A stretch of DNA of 64,000 nucleotides, taken from Calliphora vicina. Lineage: Eukaryota > Arthropoda > Insecta > Diptera > Calliphoridae. Under the pieces are notes generated by a model. The model worked only from the letters and a program-made list of their open reading frames with translations, was not told the DNA's origin and made no database searches. Location: NCBI RefSeq assembly GCF_958450345.1, contig NC_088782.1, forward strand, positions 108,158,358-108,222,357. The letters are read 5' to 3'. The position numbers and the translations under genes are program-made. Of this stretch, positions 45,201 through 53,313 are shown piece by piece (within the stretch, counting starts at the first letter, position 1; every line of letters begins with the position of its first letter).

Positions 45201-47090
45201 CAAAAATCGATTTTTCATATGACAAATTCAAAATCCCTCATAACTTTGTAAATTAGAGTTTAATTAAGAAAAGCAGCTCGATCTGTGATCACTCAAATTT
45301 CTGTGTTTAAATTGATTTTTCATATAAAAAACTTAAAAATCTTAAATCTTCAATAACATTGTAAAAAAGTGTTTAATTGAGAAAAGGAGTTCAATCTCTA
45401 TTTCCAACCAAAAATCGATTTTTCATATGATAAAAACTCAAAAATCTAAAATCCTTACTAACTTTGTAAACATGCGGTTAATTGAGAAAAAGAGCTCAAT
45501 CTCTGATCACTCATGTTTCTGATCAAATATCGATTTTTCATATGAAAAAATTAAAAGTCTTAAATCCTTCATAACTTTTAAAATAAGCATTTAATTGAGA
45601 AAATGAGCTCGATCTGTGATCTCTCATGTTTCTGAACAAATATCGATTTTTTATATGATAGAACTAAAATGACTTAAAGCCTTAATAACTTTCTAAAAAG
45701 CGTTTAATTGAGAAAAGCAGACCGATCTGTGAACATAAGTAAAAACTAAAAAATCTAACATTTTCAATATCATTGTAGAAAAGTGTTTAATTGAGAAAAG
45801 GAGATCGAGATCAGTGATATTTCTGTCCAAAATTCGTTTTTTTTTTCTTTAGATTTTTGGTTTTTCACTACATTTTTCAAAAACAAAAGAATATTTTTAA
45901 TCAAATGACAAAAAAACATTTTAAACTTCCAATTGAAAATTTGTTCCACAACTAAATTCATAAGTATTTAAAAAAAAATTCAAAATTATTGGTTTCATGA
46001 AAACAGGCTGTGAAGCAATTTCTCAAAGAAACGCATTTGAAATATTTAATTTATCAAAATTATGGAAATAGACACATACAAGAATAAGGAAAAATTTTTA
46101 CTGATAAAACAATTTCATTTATCTTCTAACCCTCATTAACACGAAGTCTGGTTATGCCCTAACTAATAGTTATACTGTCGGTTAAAATATTGTTGTATGA
46201 AAACTGTCAGTATAACTATTAATATAACACATAACCAGACTTCGTGTTACTGGGGGTAATAAATTAAATATTTTTATACTTTTAGTGGACCAAACTAAAT
46301 TACATGATAATGTGTATCGCTTTTTATTCAGTTATTTAGATTTTCAGCCATTTTTAATTCGGAATCTAGCCATTTTCTGAGCTGAAGAGTTGGCAATATA
46401 GATCCTAATTGATAAATACAAAGAAAAATGAGAATAATAAAGAGTAATTATTTAGAGCCTCATTTTGTAACTTGAAATCAAAACATTTAAACAAATTTGT
46501 ATGATAACATATCTAACAAAAAAATTTATAAAATTCTTCAAAAAATTTCTTTCGTTTCAAAACATTTCAATTTATAAAATAAGAGCATTACACTTTTAAA
46601 TTGTGCTCATTTCAAAAACCTATAAAAAAAACTGCGTGATATTATTTCCTTTTGTTTTATTATTATTTTTTTTTTATTCAACCAACAGTTTGAAAAAGAG
46701 GATGGCACCTATCACACACAGTCCGACCTTATCTTTAATGCTTCACGTTTTGAGAATGACGTTAAATTTGTGTGTCAAGCTGAAAATATTGTTTTACAAA
46801 TAAATCGTGAAGCTCCCATGCAGTCATTATTGACACTGGAGGTGTTGTGTAAGTATTGAATGTGACACAGGATGTTGAAACAAAAAAGTTGTTATGTTTT
46901 TTATTTCGCGTTTTATGTGTAAAATTTTATAATGGTTTTGTGTATTTTGATTTTTTTTTATTTGTTTCTGCCTTCTAGATCCACCTGTGGTTAAGGTTAG
47001 TCCCCCAGAAATAACAGTAAATACTAGTGATACAGTATTGTTGAATTGTGAATATGTGGCAAATCCAGCATCATTGGATCATGTTGTATG
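27069..47090 (+). CDS. Multi-Ig cell-adhesion protein gene, eight internal exons (partial)
   Basis: Eight exons join in phase to about 366 residues of extracellular protein: Ig1 (exons 1-2), Ig2 (exons 3-4), Ig3 (exons 5-7) and the start of Ig4 (exon 8). Each complete domain shows the Cys...Trp...Cys pattern, and N-glycosylation sequons are present (NVTS, NLTW, NASQ, NASR, NTSD). Neither signal peptide nor membrane segment is in the window, so both ends are missing. Proteins of this kind are type I membrane adhesion molecules acting in neurons and muscle. The sequence strongly resembles a conserved insect multi-Ig protein. Neuromusculin is my leading guess; echinoid/friend-of-echinoid or sidestep-type proteins are alternatives. 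The introns are large and loaded with transposons. Confidence 0.85.
27318..27466 (+). CDS. Ig-CAM exon 2: second half of Ig1
   Basis: The acceptor is TTTTTTATTAG and the donor is GTAAGT. The reading frame runs from VSVEQNPFRLIIRNLQISDE through DIYLCDTTYF, the canonical D.A/I.Y.C strand-F motif, to ETCDNFNGHRVELNVL. It leaves one base (G) of a Val codon completed by exon 3. The 77-bp intron before it is the only short intron of the gene. Confidence 0.92.
28074..28512. mobile_element. Hairpin MITE family A, copy 1 (439 bp)
   Basis: Almost the entire element is one imperfect palindrome. It starts CACGCAGAGAAAAAATATAG and ends with the reverse of CACGCAGAGAAAAATATAGT. TA flanks both ends (28072-28073, 28513-28514). 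The arms are full of small palindromes such as GGTTACAGTAACC-like and ATATATGGTT blocks. There is no coding sequence. Related copies are at 34619-35076 and 43285-43771. Confidence 0.88.
30090..31262 (-). pseudogene. RTE-like non-LTR retrotransposon fragment
   Basis: On the minus strand, the 200-codon open frame at 31223-30621 corresponds to the region between endonuclease and reverse transcriptase. It begins just after a YHHLVG-type endonuclease end and includes AKTRSQKCEFARAHNDIDK, VKRNALGDKRAYIDELARET and the LETPRQPNENL segment. Further on (about 30450-30180) the reverse transcriptase start is readable with stops: RPEQVGFRLRKFCVNQ, then EWRSPLYLVFIDFEKVFDNL, the A block with the FIDF.K.FD motif. 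Wording of this type is characteristic of RTE-like elements. The 5' part and the catalytic YADD region are missing, so it is inactive. Frames on the opposite strand are shadows. Confidence 0.85.
31263..31650 (-). pseudogene. Mariner transposase fragment
   Basis: The minus-strand translation is interrupted by stops but follows the middle of a mariner transposase in order: DEKCIHV (first catalytic Asp region), SPANQSN, HQSKIFMDLM, KGVLSIMSC (matching the KG..YYEL region), then FFIMTTLGHIM where the HDNARPH motif with the second Asp would be. It stops before the PHPPYSPDLAP motif, exactly where the LINE fragment starts. It is a truncated, decayed copy unrelated in detail to the mariner at 18.6-19.7 kb. 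The 123-codon + strand frame at 31274-31645 is its shadow. Confidence 0.75.
32306..33130 (+). mobile_element. Mini-me-like element, copy 2
   Basis: It has full-length ends (TATACCCTACACCACCATAG to CCGACCATACTTTCTTACTT) but has lost the GTCC microsatellite; GAGTCCATGTAAACC follows directly after the ATCACTTTC block. It carries three tandem CGATCGGTCCATAATT-type units, more than copy 1. Confidence 0.75.
33728..33974. mobile_element. 247-bp MITE, copy 2
   Basis: It has the same ends, length and order as 24028-24274 and is flanked by TA (33726-33727, 33975-33976). The two copies differ by scattered substitutions only, which implies moderately recent spread. Confidence 0.9.
34619..35076. mobile_element. 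Hairpin MITE family A, degenerate copy 2
   Basis: Ends are decayed (CACCCAGAGAAGAAATAAAG left; TTTATTTTTTCACTGTATGC right), but the nested palindromic interior (GGTCACTGTAATTATTTGTA, CCATAATATG, TATATGTTTATGG) matches the family at 28074 and 43285. Borders are approximate. Confidence 0.7.
35077..36237 (+). other. A-rich intron end upstream of exon 3
   Basis: From about 35350 the + strand is dominated by A runs (many 8-10 bp) with few C or T tracts. It continues to the acceptor CTATAAAAAATAG. No polypyrimidine tract is visible within the last 40 bases. Confidence 0.75.
36238..36408 (+). CDS. Ig-CAM exon 3: first half of Ig2
   Basis: It starts with TG completing a Val codon from exon 2 and reads PPSEVVILDEKGDRIENGSI, then QERQTLKATCIVKNTRPQPQ and VGWWRGNKRLTT. 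The strand-B Cys (ATCIV) and core Trp (GWW) of an I/C2-type Ig are visible. It ends ACAACAC before GTAAGT, with one base of a His codon carried over. The only unusual point is its A-rich acceptor. Confidence 0.92.
36409..37577 (+). other. Intron between exons 3 and 4
   Basis: AT-rich, with donor GTAAGT and acceptor TTTACAAACCTTAG. No repeats or genes were recognised. Confidence 0.7.
37578..37736 (+). CDS. Ig-CAM exon 4: second half of Ig2
   Basis: It completes a His codon and reads SPSYDEKDGLFTATLELSLQ, then LSRDDLGHSIECRAESAAIQ and HFSVDLQ. The strand-F Cys is in IECRAES. It ends CAAG before GTAAGT in phase 1, joining exon 5 at a Val codon. Confidence 0.92.
38040..38252 (+). pseudogene. DDE transposase fragment (Tc1/mariner superfamily)
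   Basis: A 70-codon uninterrupted stretch begins GPHFFENNVGQTITDKGERY and continues to MWFQKVDATCHTAYNTLDIL and RFEGMVISHRI, then a stop. It matches the region around the second catalytic Asp of a family of insect DDE transposases whose consensus there reads WFQQDGATCHTA. Here QDG has become KVD, so the catalytic Asp is displaced or lost. Only this middle piece survives, with no ends or N-terminus. The DNA is clearly richer in GC than the surrounding intron, which fits a recent foreign insertion. Confidence 0.75.
38327..38683 (+). mobile_element. Mini-me-like element, copy 3 (truncated)
   Basis: The left end is missing (it starts ACGTTTGTGCAGATGTTTTT) and it stops at TCATAAATGTTTAAT, where copy 4 begins. 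It retains the GTCC microsatellite (about 38446-38463). Confidence 0.75.
38684..39305 (+). mobile_element. Mini-me-like element, copy 4
   Basis: It starts TATACCCTACTCCACCATAA and abuts copy 3 head to tail, at the point where copy 3's sequence is interrupted. This suggests insertion of one into the other, or a tandem rearrangement. It has internal deletions, including loss of most of the GGTCGGGCTTGACCGACC block before the final TACTTTCTTACTTG. Confidence 0.75.
39963..40085. mobile_element. Hairpin MITE of about 123 bp, TTA target
   Basis: The left arm TATGCTGTTTTTCAATAGCG faces a right arm whose reverse is TATGCTGTTTTTCTATAGCG. The match continues through the ACTTTGAGTGG-like block. It is flanked by TTA (39960-39962, 40086-40088). 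The uninterrupted site reads GACTTAACTC in copy A (reverse sense). Confidence 0.8.
40174..40748. mobile_element. 575-bp MITE with long inverted ends, TAA target
   Basis: The ends are CACCGTCCGACA and the reverse CACCGTACGACA, followed by an almost perfect inner arm (ACACGAACCGGATGATATAC, then GAGAAAAACTGCGTTTTCAG). TAA flanks both ends (40171-40173, 40749-40751). A three-base TWA target and inverted ends fit the PIF/Harbinger group. No coding region was seen. Confidence 0.8.
41565..41641 (+). CDS. Ig-CAM exon 5: start of Ig3
   Basis: TA completes a Val codon, followed by RPTTVTINGVEHHTVQGSKV and VLTCD. The strand-B Cys of Ig3 is present. The exon ends in phase 0 before GTAAGT. It is short (77 bp), but both splice sites and the frame to exon 6 are good. 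Confidence 0.9.
42750..43284 (+). repeat. Dispersed repeat with AGCAACCGAGCCGG core, copy 2
   Basis: It is homologous to 6142-6310 but longer, continuing through GGGATCTAGGGAAAGTTGAT and CGGACATAGCTATATCGATT to CTATAACGATCCA, where the hairpin MITE interrupts it. The sequence resumes at 43772 with CAGAATATATGCACTTTGTG. Confidence 0.65.
43285..43771. mobile_element. Hairpin MITE family A, copy 3 (487 bp)
   Basis: The ends are CACGCAGAGAAAAAATATAG and its reverse. It is flanked on both sides by CA (43283-43284, 43772-43773). The surrounding repeat would read GATCCAGAATATAT without it, so CA is the duplicated target. The 81-codon frame at 43381-43626 is a by-product of the palindromic sequence. 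Confidence 0.88.
44177..44275 (+). CDS. Ig-CAM exon 6: middle of Ig3
   Basis: It encodes VHGARPPVNLTWFNASQPMD followed by PEENDLMEIRTRA in phase 0 at both ends. It carries the core Trp of Ig3 in an NLTW glycosylation sequon. The splice sites are TTTCCCAG and GTAAGT. Confidence 0.92.
44290..45840. repeat. Tandem array of about 110-bp units in intron 6
   Basis: About thirteen diverged units share CTCGATCTGTGATCACTCAA, ATTTCTGACC, an ATCGATTTTTCATATGAAAA core, AAAATCTAAAATCC, TTAATAACTTTGTAAA and GCGTTTAATTGAGAAAAGC. Typical spacing is 110-117 bp (for example 45280, 45390, 45500, 45610, 45723). Each unit contains the 16-bp palindrome TTTTTCATATGAAAAA. There is no coding frame. Confidence 0.9.
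46130..46256. mobile_element. Small hairpin MITE (127 bp)
   Basis: The ends CCCTCATTAACACGAAGTCT and, reversed, CCCCCAGTAACACGAAGTCT are followed by GGTTATG and an AATAGTTATACTG arm that also match. The CCC ends and flanking TAA are suggestive of a piggyBac-type MITE with a mutated TTAA target, but this is uncertain. Confidence 0.7.
46689..46848 (+). CDS. Ig-CAM exon 7: end of Ig3
   Basis: It reads FEKEDGTYHTQSDLIFNASR, then FENDVKFVCQAENIVLQ and INREAPMQSLLTLEVL. The strand-F Cys is in FVCQAEN. It ends TTGT before GTAAGT, leaving one base of a Tyr codon. The upstream intron acceptor is TTCAACCAACAG. Confidence 0.93.
46979..47090 (+). CDS. Ig-CAM exon 8: start of Ig4
   Basis: AT completes a Tyr codon and it reads PPVVKVSPPEITVNTSDTVL, then LNCEYVANPASLDHVVW. 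The strand-B Cys of Ig4 is in LNCEY. The final two bases TG belong to the core Trp codon, completed by an exon not found in this window. The donor is GTAAGT. Confidence 0.93.
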
Positions 47091-50000
47091 GTAAGTGTGG
47101 AGAAATGTTTTATATAACAACAAATATTATTGGGGATATAATGAGAGGAGGAATTTTCCAGACAGCAAAGTAAAGCAAACTTTGTTAAAGTTATTATTCT
47201 ATTAAACAAGGCTGACACCGCCCAAAAGTTATGAGAAAAATTTTATATATTCATTAAAATAAAGTACCCTTGGGTGTCAGTGTCCCTATATCACATCGCC
47301 TTCTTTCCAAAAACATAAATTAATATTGAGGACAGTGGTCCACAGTCATAAGAATCAGGAACCGAAAGCGATTGGACAGATAACTCGGACTAGAAAAGGC
47401 CTATTTATGGGCTGCTGGTAGGCCTACTTAGGAAGTGGAAATAAATAAGAAGCCAACAAGCTATTTATTGTTGTAAATTTGTAAAGACAGTTAATCAAAT
47501 AGATGCAGAGTATTTTATTTTTTGATGAAGACTATTTTTATTTAATCACTTGTTAAGAAGTGGATTCATAGGGCTTCTTGAACGCCTTCTAAGAGCAGAT
47601 AGAGAGGAATGAGTATCTTATCTTTTAGAATGTATAAGTATGCCTTTTAGAAGGCCTACAAACTGAAGTCCAGTCATTTTTCCCGCTGGGAATGGCCCAT
47701 AATCACAGTAAAATATAAAGTATACTTTAATAGAACTAAAGTCGACATTACTTAACAGTTGACTTTCATAGACAACTTAAAGTATGCTTTTGACAATAAA
47801 TTCGACCCTATATATAAAACTAGCTGAAGCTATTTTTAACTCATTTAACAACAGCATCAGCTGTTCTGCGCCAAGCAGAAAATATCATGCAAAAGTCAAA
47901 TATTTTTATATAATCCCTGCAGGAAGTGTCAATAGTGAAACTATACTGACTTAATATTGACACAGTCACCAGTACTAGTGACTTATTTTACCCCAGACAA
48001 TGATATTTACTGTAGACATGTAACATGTGCGTGTCATTGGAAGTCTACTACTGACGATATTACAATTGACTAGCTACTTATTCACTAGTACATTTTAGTA
48101 ATTCTAATCTACACTTTTGGTACTTTTCTGAAGCAGATATAAATAATGAAACTGCATATTTTGTTAACATTTGACGTTGTATTAAACAAATTAAAAAAAC
48201 GAAATGGTATGAATTCATAACAGATGGAGGAGTCGTCTTCGTTGACGCTTCGTTGACAATGTCGCTAAAAAGTCACCAAAATTGTCGACAGAACTGGTGA
48301 CTTGGAGACACTTGTCCCCAGGTTTCCTTCAGGGATATTATAGGCATGGAAAGAAGCCTAAAATATCTACATTTTAAATTTCAATTGGATTTTTGGAGAT
48401 ATTTATAAAAAATGTGAGACCCGATATGGCGTGTAATTTTACTAATTAAGCGTAAAGTGCTCTATTTACAACTTTTGTGTCTTTGGTGACCCCCAATGAA
48501 ATTTTATGGTAAACAATTTCGTAGAATATTTTAATCCTAAAATGTCCTTTTTGAAAGGACTTTTTTTGATTTTCTAAAAAAGGGGTCAAGTTGACCCCTA
48601 AAGAGAGGAGATAGGGGATTAAGATCTTCCACAAAAATTATCCCCATACAATTCCACAATATAACTCTGACAATAAGAATTCTCTCAGATATTAACTTAC
48701 AACATTTTTTTCAGTTAGTATAAGCTATCTTCGATCTAAAAATTAAAAATTGGGGCCACTGTAAAAAAAAAATTCAGACCAGCTGGACTATAAGTTTATT
48801 CTACAAAAATGATCTACTCGACATGCCCTTTCAGAATTATAGGGTCGCTAGTCTGTTCCAAAAATGCTGTTGGACAGTGTAATTAGAAGCTGACTTTTAG
48901 TTTAAAGTCGTATTTAAAAAGAATCGACTTAAATGTTTGACTATGATTATGAGCCAATGTTTTATTCATTAATGTATTGCAGTGAAAAAATCAAAATTAT
49001 TATTTTGATCAGTTGTCGACACTCAAAACCACCTGCAGCCGAATGGGATCAGCTATTTCCTGAAGCTGACTGATTTTTCTTTCTGATCAAACACATATTT
49101 AGCTCAAAATTAATGTATAAAAATATGCAAATGGAATTTTATTTTTCAGCTAACTCGATCTCTTTATGTCGACCTCTTACTTAGAAAAATATTACTCATG
49201 CTACTCGTCATAGCCACTGTCAGCCGAAAGATATCGTAATGGTATTGAATATGAACATGAGTGCAAGCAAATATTTCTTTAGAGGAAATATTCCAATGAA
49301 CTTAAAAATTGTTCGTGTTCTCTTTGTGCCGACCGCTGATTTTGAAATATATTGTTTATATCATGCCTTAAGTTGGTTTTGTTGTAATCTTAAGCAATTT
49401 TTTTTAATAAATTGGTTTATTAATCTTTGTATTATCCTAAAAAATCAAATGAGTATTTAGATCAGTGGTCGGCACTTATGACTACCAGATGCTGAAAAGT
49501 AGTTGTTTTGCAAAAATAAAGAAAACAAATTTGTAGCTGATTTTTTTCTTTTAGAAATTAAAAATTTTATTACGGCAATAAAAAAGAGATATAAATATTC
49601 AATTAATGCAAAAGAAAAAATTTGAGTTTTGCTATTGAGAATCACACAATTCCCAAAAAAATTTAAAAAAAAACCAAAAAATTTAATTTAGATTTTTTGT
49701 TGTTTACGTTACCAAGGTAGGTGCAAAAATTCCCGTTGTAAAATAAACCAGAACATATTCGGGCATATAAAACAGGTTTAAATTTGTTGAATGCAGCCAT
49801 ACAATTAGAGCAAATTTAGCTTACGTTTGAAATTTACATAAAAAAGTTATTTTTTGGATGGTTCTAGTTCTAAATTTTAATTTTTAAATGCGAATATCTA
49901 GTAAACTATAAAAGAAAATCATTTGTGATCTTTTCTAGTATAATCCACATATATATATTGTAATCTATCAAATCATATCGATAGCAAAAATGTTCATCTA

Positions 50001-50480
50001 CCCGAGAAACCAAACTTTGGTGCCTTCAGACTTCGCACCACCTTGGTCTTTGGATTTCAAATTCAAAACATAAACTCAGCTACGTCTTGTCTATAGTCGC
50101 TCGAAATTCTGTTACAATCACTCAATCCATTTAGAAATTACAAATGTATATCAATTTTCTTCTACGCATTGATTTAATTAAATATTACTCATACCACTAG
50201 TAGTCCTTCCAATGTTATTTAATATCGTTGTACGCACGTTGTACACTTTTTTGGTCCATGTTTTTATATTCACACACAATTTATTAAAATATTTCAAATA
50301 ATTGCTTAAAGTATCCACCTTTATTTTTAATTGTCTTGCCTTAAAACTATTAAATTTTGTTAAATAAATTATGCATTAAATGAAACAGTAAAAACAAGCC
50401 GTAAAACTTGATACATTTATATATTGTATTTTATTAAAAAAAAGACAAATTAAAAAAAATAAAATAAAAATGAAAACTTC
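47091..50480 (+). other. Probable intron after exon 8, no recognised feature
   Basis: AT-rich sequence without recognised coding regions or element ends. I searched by eye for an exon continuing the Ig4 domain after the split Trp codon and did not find one here or further right, so this intron probably runs past the window. Confidence 0.5.
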
Positions 50481-50499
50481 AACAGCGTTAAACCCAAAA

Positions 50500-51310
50500 T
50501 AACACAAACCGCAGCCAACTGTCACATACTTTTATGCATATGTAGAACAGGCTTTTGAAAACGCAATAGTATGTGTGTGTAAACGTATACAGATAAAATC
50601 TTACGCTCCCTTAAACACAAACATACAAACACACCTACTATACAGAATACTCGTACATGCAACAAACCACCCACACATTCATATAAAGCAATCAAATGGT
50701 GGCTTGATACACTGAATATATACTCACACATGCTTACAGCAGCGTTCATTCATTCACACATACATATGTATGTATGTGTGTGTGCGGTTTTGTTGCAACC
50801 CTGGGTAAGAGGCAGTGAATGGTTAAAGCCTATGCTAAAAATGTAAATTTCTGTTGTAGCTGTAGTTTCGTTTTTGTTGCTAGCTTGTTGCACCATTTTA
50901 ATTTTACGTTTCGCTGGCATTGTAAGTGTATAAGATGCATCACTACTACTGTGATGCTGCTACTGCTACTCTATACATACTCTGCCACTAACAACACTAC
51001 AGATCAGAGAAAATACTTAAACATTTTTGCATACGTGCAACACTCTTAGCAAAAGTGTGTGAGAAAATAACACGGAATCGAAAACAAAAAAATAACACAC
51101 ACAAAATGAAAGGAGTGAGTGACTGGCTGACTGACTGACTGACTGATTGCAGGGGAATGAGATGTATGAGTGCGGATGTGTGTGTAAATGACAAATACTT
51201 CAAAACAAAAGTGACATATAAGTTATACAAACACGTTTACTTATACATACAAGCACATGTATAACTGTGTGAGTATTTAGCTTTTATACACAATGAAAAG
51301 GAGTGTGTGT
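50500..51310. other. Simple-repeat-rich stretch (CA/GT, TATG, GACT)
   Basis: It contains ACATACATATGTATGTATGT, GTGTGTGTGC runs and CTGGCTGACTGACTGACTGA, with otherwise unique-looking sequence. It resembles the non-coding DNA of fly introns that can host regulatory sites, but nothing specific can be named. Confidence 0.4.
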
Positions 51311-51349
51311 CCAAATTCTGTTACAGTGAAAGAAAATAAAAAATTTAAT

Positions 51350-52960
51350 TGGATTTTAGTTGGCTTGATTTTAATTAAATTTCTTAATGAGAGCTTTCTT
51401 GATCTTCATTGTTTAGAAAAGCTTTTTAAAAGTATGAGATTTAAAGCTTTTTTCATTATATAATCTTTTCAGTTTTTCACTAGAATTTGAATTTATTACT
51501 GAGCAGCTTTGACAAATAAAGATCTTTAAACATTTTTCTCATATGAGCTTTTAATCTAAACTAAACTATAATATAAAGACGCTACTCACTTGTTGCACAT
51601 CTTTAGAACAAATAATAAGGTGAGCTTTTAAGCTTCTTAAAAGGTTTATTTAAAACCTCAACAGCTTTAAAGAATAACCCAAGTTGGTTACAATGAGACA
51701 ATTCAAACAGAATACAAAAGGGTTTATGCGATCACTGGACAAGATCACTGAAAAAATAAAAATCGAGAGCTTTTGTGAAAAGTAATGAATAAACTTTGAA
51801 CAGTTTTAGTAAAAATATTAAGCAATATAGCTTTTTTCATGTGAGCTTTAATCCTTTTTACAAGAACAAGATCACTAAATAAAAGCCGAGAGCTTCCTGC
51901 GAAAAGTATTGAATAAACTCTAAAAACTCTTTTAATAAAAATTTAGTCCTTTTTGTGTGAGCTTTAATCCTTTTTACAAAAAAGTAGATTTAATCTCCAA
52001 ACATCTCTAAGAAAAAAGCACCATTAGAGCTATTTTAAAAAGTTGAGATTTTAGTTTGTTTACTCAAAGTTTATTTAATTACAGAACAGCTTTGAGAAAA
52101 ACAAGAAACAAACAAAAGCTTTTCATGGAAAGTTTTCTCAATCGTTAAACATTTGGAGAACATTTCATGTTATAAGCTTTTAAATAATTTGAGAAATAAT
52201 GAGCTTTTGAGAATAACCATGAAAAATAAGTAGTAAATAAAAGCTTTTCATGAAAAGTTTAGTCAATCGTTAAAAAGTATTGAGAAAAATAAAAATTTGT
52301 GATTTTAGTTTGTTTACTCGAAGTTTATTTAATTACAGAACAGCTTTGAGAAAAACAAGAAGCAAATAAATGCTTTTCATGGAAAGTTTTCTCAATCGTT
52401 GAACAGTTTTGGAGAAAAATAAATCTTTAAAGCCTTTCGCAACAAGTTTATTTAGTCACAAAACGGCTTTAAGAAATAAGGAGCTTTATAGCTCTTTTAA
52501 ATATAAGCCTTTAATTAACCTATCAATAGTTTATTCATTTACCTCAAAGCTGTTATTAAAAGTGAGCTTTTCATATTAAAAGCTTTTAAATTATTAAAGA
52601 AATAATGAGCTTTTTAGCATAACCATCGACAATTTTCAATTTAAACCAGTTACGTCCAAGCACGCATACATTTTTTTAAACAGCTTAGGAAGCTCTTTTT
52701 TTTCAAAGTAAAAAGTACATAGCGTAACATCGACTAATTGTAGTTTGTTTGCAAAATAAACTGCAAGCTCTGTTGTCTGATTGCTTGTTGTTCTCTTGTC
52801 GGTGTGAAAGCACAAAAGTTCTTTTCTAAAAGCTCTTACATTGTGCATATAAGCTGGACGTAACTGATGTAAACTGATATAATGGAAAGTTTTTTTACTA
52901 GAAAATGTTAAGCTCTTAAGATTCACATCTATTTCATGGAGTTTGTAAACCAACCATTTG
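51350..52960. repeat. Degenerate AAGCTTTT-rich repeat field
   Basis: AGCTTTTAA, GAGCTTTTCAT, TTTGAGAAAAA and CAATCGTTAAA phrases recur irregularly. One clear duplication of about 254-bp offset starts at 52047 and 52301: ATTTTAGTTTGTTTACTC, then TTATTTAATTACAGAACAGC and TTTTCATGGAAAGTTTTCTC. It is an old tandem repeat. Some short frames occur (52636-52953, minus), but without domains. Confidence 0.65.
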
Positions 52961-53313
52961 TTCTATTCTTTTAACAAAAAAAGTTCTTGAAAAAACCATA
53001 CATCATTCAAACTAAAATAATTGAAAGTCTTTTATTTGAAAATGAAAAGCTTTTAAGATTAAGATTTGCTGCACTTTTCGATGAATAAGCTACCAAGTAA
53101 TTGTTCTACAATTTTCAGAATAATAATTGTTGATAAACCTTTCATAATGATATGGATAGTCGATATCTGCTTGATTTTCTTTGTTACAAATTTGCCATGA
53201 AATTTGTTTTAGCTTGAAATAAATTCTTACTGAACTTTTAGTCTCCTCAGGTATCAACATTACTGTGTTTTTATTTGCCACTGTTAATTTCCCCTTGTCT
53301 GCATGTTCGAGTA

